From positions 2,750,501-2,814,500 of the forward strand of contig NZ_RBXD01000001.1 of the NCBI RefSeq assembly GCF_003634825.1: a stretch of DNA of 64,000 nt, read 5' to 3'. The stretch is from Flavobacterium sp. 123. GTDB taxonomy: Bacteria > Bacteroidota > Bacteroidia > Flavobacteriales > Flavobacteriaceae. The position numbers and the translations under genes were made by a program. The notes beneath the pieces were generated by a model. It was not told the origin of the DNA, ran no database searches, and saw only the letters and a list, made by a program, of their open reading frames with translations. How positions within the stretch are numbered: position 1 is the stretch's first letter; the number at the start of each line of letters is the position of its first letter. Shown piece by piece: positions 18,084 through 26,490 of the stretch.

Positions 18084-20249
18084 TTATTTTTTTACTGCTT
18101 CTACCAATTCTAAAACATCCAAACTTACTTTTGAAGTAAAGACTCCATAATTAACGGTTGCTTTGTTTTTTTCAATAGAATCAATACTTCCCACCGCTTT
18201 TCCGTCAAACATTCGTACACGATCACCCACTTTCAAAATAGGTTTTGGTTTCTCTACAACTACTTTTAATTTCTTTTCTTTTTTAGCAGCTCTAATTTCT
18301 TCGACTTGAACGGTAACTTCTTCAATAATTTCTTTTTTCTTTTGAACCAATTCTTTGGTTTCTTTAGCAGTTGCTTTTTTTCGTTTTGAATTTTCAATTT
18401 CAATAATTTTCAGAAATTCCCCAATTAGGTCTTTTTTGTTTTTATTATTAAAATATTTTTCAGCAATATCTTCTATTTTTTGGCCAATGTAAATTGTCTT
18501 TTGATTGCTGTCATACAATTCTTGATAGCTTTCTAACTTTTGTTTAATTTTCACATTGATATTTTCCATTTTTTTACCTTCTTCACGCGCTTTTGTTTCT
18601 TCTTCTTTAAGCGTTTGAGAGGTTTTTTCGAGTTTGGAACGCTCTTTTTGAAGCGTCGCAATTGTTTTATCAAAACGCACTTTTCCAACTTCAATTTTCT
18701 TTTTGGCCCGATTAATTAAGCTAAAAGGAATTCCGTTTTTTTGTGCTACTTCAAATGTAAATGAACTTCCTGCTTGCCCTAAAGCTAATTTATACATGGG
18801 TTCTAATGATTTTTCATCAAAAAGCATATTGGCATTTGTTGCAAAAGGCAATTCGTTAGCTAGAATTTTTAGGTTTGAATAATGCGTAGTAATTATCCCG
18901 AAAGCTTCTCTATGATAAAATTCCTCTAAGAAAATTTCGGCTAGAGCACCTCCTAATTCTGGATCAGATCCGGTACCAAATTCATCTATCAAGAACATCG
19001 TTTTTCTATTGCACTTTTTCAAAAAGTAGTTCATGTTCTTTAATCGGTAACTATAGGTACTTAAATGATTTTCAATAGATTGATTATCTCCAATATCTGT
19101 CAATATTCTATCAAATAAAAATGTTTCACTACGCTCATGAACAGGAATTAACATTCCAGATTGTAGCATTAGCTGTAGCAACCCAACGGTTTTCAACGAA
19201 ATAGTTTTTCCTCCTGCATTAGGCCCTGAAATGACTATAATTCGATTTTCCTGACCTAGCTCAATAGTTTGCGGATGCGTAATTTCGTTTTTTTGTTTGT
19301 TGTTCAAATACAAAATAGGATGGAAGGCATCTCTAAAATAAAGGCGGCGCTCTTCTGTAATAGTAGGAAGGATTCCGTTGATTTTATTTGCATATTTTGC
19401 TTTGGCAGCAATCACATCAATATCGCTTAAAAAATCTTGATATTCAATCAATAGCGGCAAAAAAGGACGTATTTGATTGGATAATTGTTTTAAAATACGA
19501 GTAATTTCTTCTTTCTCTTCATATTCTAAATTGCTTAATTCTCTAGAATATTTAAGTGTTGTTTCGGGTTCGATGTAAGCAATACTTCCCGTTTTTGAAC
19601 TCCCTAAAATAGAACCTTTAACCTTACGTCTGTACATAGCAAGAACGGCAAGAACCCTTCTGTTTTGCACAAAACTTTCTTTGATGTCGTCTAGGTATCC
19701 CAATGAATTGTATTGGGTTAAAGCTACACCAAAACTCTGATTTACCTTGCCACGAACCGCATTCATATTGCGTCTGATATTTAATAAATCAGGTGACGCA
19801 TTGTCCTTAATTTCGCCATATTTATCAACAACTTCATCTACCATTGAAATGATATCTTTTGTCATTTCGACTTGTAAAGCTCTTGAATTTAAATTGGGGT
19901 AATAGTCATCAAATTTTTTGAAGAAATTCAAAAGAAAATTTACCGTTGCAGATATTGTTGCTATTTTTCTAAAACTTCCTACTTCAAGAAAACTGTCCTC
20001 TATAGCTAGAAATTTAATTTCATGAGTGATGGCATCAAAACCATGGTTAGGAATTGCATTGTTGTTTTGAAACGACGATAGGTACTCTGATGTCTGCATT
20101 AATGCTTTCATCAAGGTTTCTTTATCTTTGAAAGGGGTAATTTCTAATGCTTTTTGTTTTCCAATATCAGTATTGCAAATAGCCGAAATAGTTTCGAGTA
20201 CAGTTGGAAATTGTAAATCTTGTAAGGTCTTTTCGGTAATAGATATCAT
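18084..20249 (-). CDS. mutS2: MutS2-like DNA-binding ATPase without Smr domain
   Basis: An ABC-type ATPase of the MutS2 family, related to mismatch-repair MutS but acting on recombination intermediates or collided ribosomes in studied species. Visible: the clamp region, Walker A GPNAGGKTISLKTVG, LIDEFGTGSDPELGGALAE, ITTHYSNLKILA, then a long Lys/Glu coiled coil and a C-terminal KOW-like segment (VGDRVRMFDGKAVGSI). The chain stops there, so the usual C-terminal Smr endonuclease domain is absent. I chose the ATG giving MISITEKTLQDLQF; an upstream in-frame ATG at 20276 would add nine residues not expected in the family. Confidence 0.93.
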   Translation of the reverse strand: MISITEKTLQDLQFPTVLETISAICNTDIGKQKALEITPFKDKETLMKALMQTSEYLSSFQNNNAIPNHGFDAITHEIKFLAIEDSFLEVGSFRKIATISATVNFLLNFFKKFDDYYPNLNSRALQVEMTKDIISMVDEVVDKYGEIKDNASPDLLNIRRNMNAVRGKVNQSFGVALTQYNSLGYLDDIKESFVQNRRVLAVLAMYRRKVKGSILGSSKTGSIAYIEPETTLKYSRELSNLEYEEKEEITRILKQLSNQIRPFLPLLIEYQDFLSDIDVIAAKAKYANKINGILPTITEERRLYFRDAFHPILYLNNKQKNEITHPQTIELGQENRIIVISGPNAGGKTISLKTVGLLQLMLQSGMLIPVHERSETFLFDRILTDIGDNQSIENHLSTYSYRLKNMNYFLKKCNRKTMFLIDEFGTGSDPELGGALAEIFLEEFYHREAFGIITTHYSNLKILANELPFATNANMLFDEKSLEPMYKLALGQAGSSFTFEVAQKNGIPFSLINRAKKKIEVGKVRFDKTIATLQKERSKLEKTSQTLKEEETKAREEGKKMENINVKIKQKLESYQELYDSNQKTIYIGQKIEDIAEKYFNNKNKKDLIGEFLKIIEIENSKRKKATAKETKELVQKKKEIIEEVTVQVEEIRAAKKEKKLKVVVEKPKPILKVGDRVRMFDGKAVGSIDSIEKNKATVNYGVFTSKVSLDVLELVEAVKK

Positions 20250-20361
20250 TTTATGGACTAAGTTGTAAATTTTCAAAGTTACAAAGTTTCAAAGTGAAAT
20301 ACAGTACTTTTTTTATTGACTTTGCGAAAAACTTCGCTTACTTTGTTGCAAAATACATGCT

Positions 20362-21033
20362 ATGCAAATCAATCTCAATTCAGAATGGCAAACTCTTTTA
20401 TCAGATGAAATTCAGAAACCTTATTTTCAGGATTTAATGAATTTTGTTGATGATGAGTATAAAAATCACACCTGCTATCCTCCAAAAGATTTGATTTTTT
20501 CTGCATTTAATTATTGTGATTTTAAGGATGTAAAAGTAGTTATTATAGGTCAAGATCCATACCACGGCAAAGGGGAGGCTAATGGACTGTGTTTTTCAGT
20601 AAATGACGGAATTCGAATTCCACCTTCATTGAGAAATATCTTTAGAGAAATGACTGATGATTTAGGCAAACTGTTTTTCCCTACCTCGGGCAACTTAGAG
20701 TTTTGGGCTAAACAAGGAGTGCTGCTTTTAAATGCCTCTTTGACGGTTAGAGAAGATATCCCAAATAGTCACAAACACTTGAAATGGAATGTTTTTACTG
20801 ACGCTGTAATTCAGAAGATTTCAGACCAAAAAGAGCATGTTGTTTTCCTCCTTTGGGGAAGTTTTGCACACAAAAAAGGACTTAAAATTGACCGAAACAA
20901 ACATTTGGTTTTGGAATCAGGACATCCTTCTCCCATGAGTGCCAACCAAGGAAAATGGTTCGGTAACAAACATTTTAGCAAAACAAATGAATATCTGAAA
21001 GCAAATAATCTTCCCGCAATAGAATGGGTTTAA
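20362..21033 (+). CDS. ung: Uracil-DNA glycosylase
   Basis: A 223-residue family 1 uracil-DNA glycosylase, which removes uracil from DNA at the start of base excision repair. The water-activating loop GQDPYHG (D65) and the DNA-intercalation loop GHPSPMSA (H188) are present, as are the uracil-pocket LCFSV and LLLNASLTVR segments. The length is normal. It is divergent from mutS2 and convergent with a small membrane protein gene. Confidence 0.97.
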   Translation: MQINLNSEWQTLLSDEIQKPYFQDLMNFVDDEYKNHTCYPPKDLIFSAFNYCDFKDVKVVIIGQDPYHGKGEANGLCFSVNDGIRIPPSLRNIFREMTDDLGKLFFPTSGNLEFWAKQGVLLLNASLTVREDIPNSHKHLKWNVFTDAVIQKISDQKEHVVFLLWGSFAHKKGLKIDRNKHLVLESGHPSPMSANQGKWFGNKHFSKTNEYLKANNLPAIEWV

Positions 21034-21052
21034 AAATGTAATTTTAAAGAGA

Positions 21053-21427
21053 TTATTTTTTGATAATATCTTGCAAAACCGCTCTATCGGAATAGTTTAT
21101 AACCTTAAGAGTAATGGGTTGATTTTTTACAGTTTTTCCGTCAATAACGTATAGTTTTCCTTTTTCAACTTCAATATTGCTTTGGTCAAAATCAACATCT
21201 CCATATTGTAATGTGTTTTTAATATCCATTGTATCAATCCATTTTTCGGCTAATATCTGAGACGCTTTATCCGAATAATTAAATGGTTTGTTTCTTAAAT
21301 CATTCAAAACTCTAGCATTTGGAAAATAATTGCAACGCGTGTCTTTTCCGCTAAATACCATAGCAACAAAAAACATTCCCATAATCAAACCGATAAAATA
21401 ATATGCAAAACGATGTATAAACTTCAT
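21053..21427 (-). CDS. Hypothetical membrane-anchored protein (DUF4258-like?)
   Basis: A 124-residue protein with one N-terminal helix (about 8-25) and a small extracytoplasmic domain containing CNYFPNARVLNDLRNKPF and a C-terminal beta-rich part (LYVIDGKTVKNQPITLKVINY). It may belong to the DUF4258 family found in Flavobacteriaceae, but I cannot confirm this. It is followed by 37 bases and then upstream of the alanine dehydrogenase stop, on the same strand. Confidence 0.78.
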   Translation of the reverse strand: MKFIHRFAYYFIGLIMGMFFVAMVFSGKDTRCNYFPNARVLNDLRNKPFNYSDKASQILAEKWIDTMDIKNTLQYGDVDFDQSNIEVEKGKLYVIDGKTVKNQPITLKVINYSDRAVLQDIIKK

Positions 21428-21464
21428 GAAGTATTTTTTTGCGCAAAGGTAAATGAAAGTTTAC

Positions 21465-22664
21465 TTAAAAAACAATTAAATTAATATCACTATCTGGTAA
21501 TTCAAACCATTCGCCAATTGCTTTGTTGGTTAGTATTCCATGATACATATAAACGCCATTTTTCAAGCCTTTATCACAACGAAGCGCGCTTTCAATTCCT
21601 CCATATTCCGCTATTTGCATTAAATAAGGTGTAATTATATTGCTGATAGATAAGGATGCCGTTTTAGAATAACGAGAAGGAATATTAGGAACACAATAAT
21701 GCAATACATTGTTTTTTATGAACGTAGGTTTTTCATGAGAAGTAACTTCTGAAGTTTCAAAACATCCGCCTGTATCAATGCTTACATCAACAATTACAGC
21801 TCCTCTTTTCATGTGTTCTACCATCGTTTCAGTAACAACAACAGGACAGCGTTCTAATCCTCTCATTGCGCCAATGGCTACGTCACACCTTCTGAGTGCT
21901 TTTAATAAAGATTTTGGCTGTATAGTAGAAGTGAAAATGCGTTGATTTAGATTATTTTGTAAACGACGTAATTTGGTAATTGAATTGTCAAAAACTTTGA
22001 CATTAGCTCCTAAGCCAATAGCTGTTTTAGCAGCAAATTCACCAACTGTTCCTGCACCAAGAATAACAACATCAGTAGGAGGAACGCCTGTAATATTTCC
22101 AAACAGCAATCCTTTTCCAAATTCGTTGGTAATCATCAATTCTGCTGCGATTAAAATTGAAGCGGTTCCTGCAATCTCACTCAATGATTTTACTGCGGGA
22201 TAAGTTCCATCTTCATCTTTTATATATTCAAAAGCAAGTGCGGTAATTTTTTTCTTTGATAAAGCTTCAAAATAGGCTTTTTTTCTAGTTTTAATTTGAA
22301 TCGCTGAGATCAAAATCGTTTTAGGATTCATCATTTCAATTTCAGCAACACTAGCCGGTTCCACTTTTAGGATCATTGGACAGCTAAATACTTTTTTGGT
22401 ATCCTGCGTTACTTCGGCACCTGCGTCACTATACTCTTTGTCTGAATAACTAGAACTTTCACCAGCGCCAGACTCAATCATCACTCTATGTCCATGACAG
22501 GTCAAGGAGTTTACAGCATCGGGAGTAAGACAAATTCGGCGTTCTTGGTAACTGGTTTCTTTTGGGATACCAATAAAAAGCTCGCTTTTTCTTCTTGCTA
22601 TTTCTAGTTTTTCCTCTTGAGGTAAAAGCTGTAATTTTGTGAATGGAGTTATAATTATTGACAT
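21465..22664 (-). CDS. ald: Alanine dehydrogenase
   Basis: An NAD-dependent alanine dehydrogenase of about 399 residues, which interconverts alanine with pyruvate and ammonia. Key parts are GIPKETSYQERRICLTP (substrate-binding Arg/Lys region), the Rossmann motif VILGAGTVGEFAAKTA, and a C-terminal NIPSRYSKTASLSISN segment. I take the ATG at 22664 (MSIIITPFTKLQLLPQEEK); the longer reading from 22739 adds 25 residues unlike the family. The N-terminal extension before the first conserved block is typical for Bacteroidota enzymes. The gene is followed by a membrane protein on the same strand. Confidence 0.9.
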   Translation of the reverse strand: MSIIITPFTKLQLLPQEEKLEIARRKSELFIGIPKETSYQERRICLTPDAVNSLTCHGHRVMIESGAGESSSYSDKEYSDAGAEVTQDTKKVFSCPMILKVEPASVAEIEMMNPKTILISAIQIKTRKKAYFEALSKKKITALAFEYIKDEDGTYPAVKSLSEIAGTASILIAAELMITNEFGKGLLFGNITGVPPTDVVILGAGTVGEFAAKTAIGLGANVKVFDNSITKLRRLQNNLNQRIFTSTIQPKSLLKALRRCDVAIGAMRGLERCPVVVTETMVEHMKRGAVIVDVSIDTGGCFETSEVTSHEKPTFIKNNVLHYCVPNIPSRYSKTASLSISNIITPYLMQIAEYGGIESALRCDKGLKNGVYMYHGILTNKAIGEWFELPDSDINLIVF

Positions 22665-22791
22665 TGGTAATGTTAAATTAGAGTGCAATTTACACAAAAG
22701 TTTTAAAAAATCAGCTCTTTTACGAATTGCATTTCTCAAAGAAATTTCTTAAAAACTATAAATCTAAAGACAGCTATTCCAACTTTTGATT

Positions 22792-23199
22792 TTAATCTAA
22801 GCGTAACAAACGTTTGTTTTCAGGAAGCAATTCAATTGTTATTACAGAATGTTCTTCAGGGATTAAGTTTGGTATTTTTTCAGCCCATTCAATAAAACAC
22901 CAATTTCCAGAATATAAATAATCATCAGCGCCCATATCTAAAGCTTCCATTTCCTGTTTTAATCTATAAAAATCAAAATGATAAACTATCTGATTATCTT
23001 TTGTTTGATACTCGTTAACTAAAGAAAAAGTTGGACTACTTGTAGTTTCTAGAACGCCTAGTTTTTTACACAATTGTTTTATCAAAGTAGTTTTTCCAAC
23101 CCCCATTTCTCCATGAAAAAGAATCACTTTATTAGGGTTTTGTGCTATAATTTGCTCGGCAACTGTATTAATTTCTTCTAATGAAAAAGTAATTTCCAT
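22792..23199 (-). CDS. tsaE: tRNA t6A biosynthesis ATPase TsaE
   Basis: A 135-residue P-loop protein that cycles the TsaB-TsaD complex in threonylcarbamoylation of tRNA A37. Walker A GEMGVGKTTLIKQL (about 30-43), TSSPTFSLVNEY, HFDFYRL and the CFIEWAEK motif identify it. The length is slightly short of the Escherichia coli enzyme but normal for the phylum. It lies 70 bases downstream of porX on the same strand; the gap contains a TTTAAAG tandem repeat. Confidence 0.95.
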   Translation of the reverse strand: MEITFSLEEINTVAEQIIAQNPNKVILFHGEMGVGKTTLIKQLCKKLGVLETTSSPTFSLVNEYQTKDNQIVYHFDFYRLKQEMEALDMGADDYLYSGNWCFIEWAEKIPNLIPEEHSVITIELLPENKRLLRLD

Positions 23200-23208
23200 A
23201 CTTTATTT

Positions 23209-23233
23209 TGTTTAAAGTTTAAAGTTTAAAGTT
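23209..23233. repeat. Short tandem repeat of TTTAAAG
   Basis: Three to four consecutive copies of the heptamer TTTAAAG lie between porX and tsaE. Degenerate forms also occur near 14355-14380 and 20270-20295. Confidence 0.7.
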
Positions 23234-23269
23234 CTTGCAAACCAACTAAAAACGGGTCTTATAATTGTT

Positions 23270-24823
23270 TTATTTTGGATTAAAAACCAAAAACGGAATA
23301 ATCATTTCTTCCAATGAAATTCCACCATGTTGATATGTGTTTTTGTAATAACTGACATAATGGTTGTAGTTATTTACATAGGCCAAAAACAAATCATTTT
23401 TTGCAAAAATATAAGAACTACTCATATTTATACTAGGTAATCCTATTTTTTTAGGTTCTTTGACTGCATAAACATCTTTATGCTCATAGGTCAAACTGCG
23501 TCCCGTTTTATAACGTAAATTCAGACTTGTGTTTTTATCTCCTACAACTTTTGATGGGTTTTTTACATTAATTGTCCCATGATCAGTGGTTAAAATCAAT
23601 TTAAAACCTAATTTTTGAGCGTGTTGAATCATTTCTAAAAGTGGTGAATTTTTGAACCAACTGAGCGTTAAAGAACGGTATGCTTTGTCATCAGGAGCTA
23701 ATTCTTTGACAACATCCATTTCTGTTTTAGCATGTGAAAGCATATCAACAAAATTGTAAACAACAGTAACCAAATCATTGTTTTTTAAAGCTTTAAAACT
23801 TTCAACTAATTTTTTTCCGCTTGCTAGATTGGTAATTTTAAAATAATCTTGCTTAATATCTAATCCTAATCTTTTTAATTGAGCCGTTAAAAATTCAGCT
23901 TCATATAGATTTTTTCCTCCTTCTTCGGGATCATTTTTCCAATATTGTGGAAACTGCTTTTCCATTTCAAGTGGTGTCAAACCCGAAAAAATAGCATTTC
24001 TAGCATATTGTGTTGCCGTAGGTAAAATAGCATAATACGGAACTTCTTTCTCAAGTTTGTAATAATTACTTACTACATTTTCAAAGGCTTTCCATTGGTC
24101 GTAACGCAAGTTATCAATAACAACAAAAAGTATTGGTTTGTCTTTTTTCTTAATTTCAGGAACCACTAATTCTTTAAATAAAGTGTGGGATTGTATCGGT
24201 TTATCCGCTTTAGGCTCGAACCAATCTTCATAATTCCGCTCAATAAATTTTCCAAATTGCGAATTAGCTTCAATTTTCTGAGATTCCAAAATTTCAATCA
24301 TACTTTGATCATTGATATTTTCCAATTCAAGTTCCCAAAAAATTAATTTTTTATACAATTCAATCCAATCTTCATAGGAATTGACCATCGACATTTCCAT
24401 AGTTATTTTCCGAAACTCTTTCTGATAATCTAAAGTTGTCTTTTGGGATATTAGTCGAGAATGATCTAAGTTTTTCTTCAAACTCAGCAAAATCTGGTTT
24501 GGATTGACTGGTTTTATCAAATAATCGGCAATTTTAGAACCAATTGCTTCTTCCATTATATACTCTTCCTCACTTTTGGTAATCATAATGATAGGAATAG
24601 CTGATTTCTTTTCCTTCATTTCTGACAACGTTTCAAGACCACTCATACCGGGCATATTTTCATCAAGAAAAACAATATCAAAATTATTTTCTTCAAAAAC
24701 ACCAATCGCATCAAGTCCGTTGTTACAGGTAGTCACCTCATAATTTTTCTTTTCCAGAAACAAAATATGTGGTTTCAAAAGATCAATTTCGTCATCAACC
24801 CAAAGTATTTTTATTGTATCCAT
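23270..24823 (-). CDS. porX: T9SS response regulator PorX (receiver plus PglZ phosphatase-like domain)
   Basis: A 517-residue two-domain protein. The receiver domain (1-120) has the acidic pocket VDDE (about 9-12), the phospho-acceptor D54 in VFLDENMPG, and the conserved Lys in LIKPVNP. The C-terminal part (about 200-517) is an alkaline-phosphatase superfamily PglZ domain (VIDNLRYDQW, LTTDHGTINV). This combination is that of PorX, which controls type IX secretion genes with the PorY kinase and the sigma factor SigP in Porphyromonas and Flavobacterium. Its presence predicts type IX secretion or gliding in this organism. Confidence 0.93.
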   Translation of the reverse strand: MDTIKILWVDDEIDLLKPHILFLEKKNYEVTTCNNGLDAIGVFEENNFDIVFLDENMPGMSGLETLSEMKEKKSAIPIIMITKSEEEYIMEEAIGSKIADYLIKPVNPNQILLSLKKNLDHSRLISQKTTLDYQKEFRKITMEMSMVNSYEDWIELYKKLIFWELELENINDQSMIEILESQKIEANSQFGKFIERNYEDWFEPKADKPIQSHTLFKELVVPEIKKKDKPILFVVIDNLRYDQWKAFENVVSNYYKLEKEVPYYAILPTATQYARNAIFSGLTPLEMEKQFPQYWKNDPEEGGKNLYEAEFLTAQLKRLGLDIKQDYFKITNLASGKKLVESFKALKNNDLVTVVYNFVDMLSHAKTEMDVVKELAPDDKAYRSLTLSWFKNSPLLEMIQHAQKLGFKLILTTDHGTINVKNPSKVVGDKNTSLNLRYKTGRSLTYEHKDVYAVKEPKKIGLPSINMSSSYIFAKNDLFLAYVNNYNHYVSYYKNTYQHGGISLEEMIIPFLVFNPK

Positions 24824-25243
24824 AAGTATGTTAGTCCGCTTTCAAAAAAATTAAATCAATGTGCCAATTTACTGCTTTTTCAAACGGGGACTTGCTAAAA
24901 TTATTATAATTTTTCTCGCAATAGTGATCTCTTTTGGATAATTATAATCTGGGCGTGCCCTTCGGTCGGGCTATACGCTATATCTTTTCGTTACCGCTAA
25001 ATTTCTCCTCCATGAACATCCCATAAACGAAAAAGGATACCGCTCTTATCCCTCACGCAATCCGCAATTAAATAGCGCTTTTCGTATTAAGAAATCAAAT
25101 GAATGATAAGGATTAAGCTTATTTTTAACACACAACTTTTGAAAGAAAAATATTTTGTATAAATTTGGTACCAAACCATCAATTCCTTTTTAGCTTCTTA
25201 CGTATTACGACAATTTTGAAGAATAAAAACACCTATTAAAACT
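24824..25243. other. Intergenic region with a structured GC-rich element
   Basis: A 420-base gap between porX and a small membrane protein gene. Most of it is AT-rich, but 24952-25078 is markedly richer in GC and has two good stems. GCGTGCCC (24954-24961) can pair with GGGC and ACGC (24969-24979), and TATCTTTTCGTT (24982-24993) can pair with the segment at 25027-25040. I recall similar sequences in many flavobacterial intergenic regions, so this may be a dispersed repeat or a small RNA. No convincing ORF is inside. Confidence 0.6.
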
Positions 25244-25444
25244 ATGAACTACTCTCAAAAAACACAACTTTTAATTACATTAGGTATCGCTCTATTTCTT
25301 ATGGCTCTTTTATCATTTGACTTAAGCGATCTTTCGTTAGAACACAATACAAAAGCGTATTTTAAAATCACCGTTTCAACAGCAATCTTAATTATTGCCA
25401 TTTTAAGAATTCGAAAAATTAAAAAAGAAAAAATAAACGATTAA
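25244..25444 (+). CDS. Hypothetical two-helix membrane protein
   Basis: A 66-residue protein with two hydrophobic helices (about 11-24 and 42-57), a short loop rich in Ser/Leu/Asp and a basic C-terminus (RIRKIKKEK). It has no recognised family. The ATG at 25244 is preceded by an A-rich stretch. It may stand alone; the next gene starts 90 bases later. Confidence 0.6.
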   Translation: MNYSQKTQLLITLGIALFLMALLSFDLSDLSLEHNTKAYFKITVSTAILIIAILRIRKIKKEKIND

Positions 25445-25534
25445 ACACTAATCTGTGATTTTTTTTCATGTGGATGTAAAAGCAAGCAATTTTATTTTAA
25501 TTTTATGCTTTTATCAAACCAAACCCTATTTTTT

Positions 25535-26329
25535 ATGAAATCTAAAAAAATTACAACTTATTTTTTAACTATAGCTTTATTTTCAGCTACAGTTGCCATG
25601 GCACAACATGATTATGTAAACACTCCTCCAGCAGTTAATCCCATGCCGATGAAACCGGAAATGACTGAAATTTGGGAACCAGAAGTAAAAGTAATTACGC
25701 CTGCTAAGAAAATAGGCGATGCGCCATCAGATGCCATTATTTTATTTGACGGTAAAAATTTAGATCAATGGGTAGATCAAAAAGATACTAGTAAACCAGC
25801 AGGTTGGAAAATAGTTGATAAAGACTACATGGAAGTAGTCCCAGGTTCTGGAGCAATTCAAACTAAAATGGCATTTGGAGATTGTCAAATGCACATTGAG
25901 TGGAGCGCACCAGATGTAGTATTGGATGGTGGACAATGGAGAGGAAATAGCGGCGTGTTTTTTCAAAACAGGTACGAACTTCAAGTATTGGATTCCTATA
26001 ACAACAGAACCTATAGTAATGGACAAGCAGGAAGTATTTATAAAGATCATCCGCCATTAGTTAATGCTATGAAAACACCATTAGAATGGAATACTTATGA
26101 TGTAGTTTATACTGCGCCTCGTTTCAAAGAAAATGGATTAATCGATGCTCCAGCTACAATTACAGTTTTTCTTAACGGTGTTTTAGTTCAAAATAATGCA
26201 ACTATTAATGGTTTAACATTATACATTGGTTTACACAATTATCCTTCACCTCATGGAGAAGATGTTATCGCATTACAAGATCATGGTTGTAAAAATCAAT
26301 TTAGAAATATTTGGATTAGAAGACTTTAA
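25535..26329 (+). CDS. DUF1080 (3-keto-disaccharide hydrolase-like) exported protein
   Basis: An exported protein of about 264 residues with a signal peptide (MKSKKITTYFLTIALFSATVAMAQ) and a concanavalin-like DUF1080 domain, a family with members that act on 3-keto-glycosides. Motifs are IILFDGKNLDQWVD near the start, DCQMHIEWSAP, NSGVFFQNRYELQVLDSY and a final FRNIWIRRL. The start at 25535 places the signal peptide at the terminus; an upstream in-frame ATG at 25505 is less likely. A strong terminator follows. Confidence 0.9.
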   Translation: MKSKKITTYFLTIALFSATVAMAQHDYVNTPPAVNPMPMKPEMTEIWEPEVKVITPAKKIGDAPSDAIILFDGKNLDQWVDQKDTSKPAGWKIVDKDYMEVVPGSGAIQTKMAFGDCQMHIEWSAPDVVLDGGQWRGNSGVFFQNRYELQVLDSYNNRTYSNGQAGSIYKDHPPLVNAMKTPLEWNTYDVVYTAPRFKENGLIDAPATITVFLNGVLVQNNATINGLTLYIGLHNYPSPHGEDVIALQDHGCKNQFRNIWIRRL

Positions 26330-26347
26330 TCTTAATAAATTATTACC

Positions 26348-26377
26348 AAAAGGAGCGCTAAAACGCTCCTTTTTTTA
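26348..26377 (+). terminator. Intrinsic terminator after the DUF1080 gene
   Basis: Arms AAAAGGAGCG and CGCTCCTTTT with a six-base loop, followed by a run of T. Confidence 0.88.
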
Positions 26378-26460
26378 TGCCCAAAACGTATCGTTATTTA
26401 TTTCGTTTACTATTGTTGGTTGCAATGAAAAACCATTTTAATAATACGATCAAATTTCCT

Positions 26461-26468
26461 TATATTTG
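26461..26468 (+). promoter_or_regulatory. -7 box before the HD phosphohydrolase gene
   Basis: TATATTTG fits TAnnTTTG and is 22 bases before the GTG start. Confidence 0.45.
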
Positions 26469-26490
26469 TTGACCAAAACAACTTGTCATT

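Noticed and set aside
18084..20249. Truncated mutS2 pseudogene
   Set aside because: The frame is intact to a natural stop 8 bases before the next gene, and the ATPase motifs are all present; missing Smr is more likely a lineage trait.
23209..23233. CRISPR-like array
   Set aside because: The repeats are seven bases long and tandem without spacers, so this is a simple repeat.
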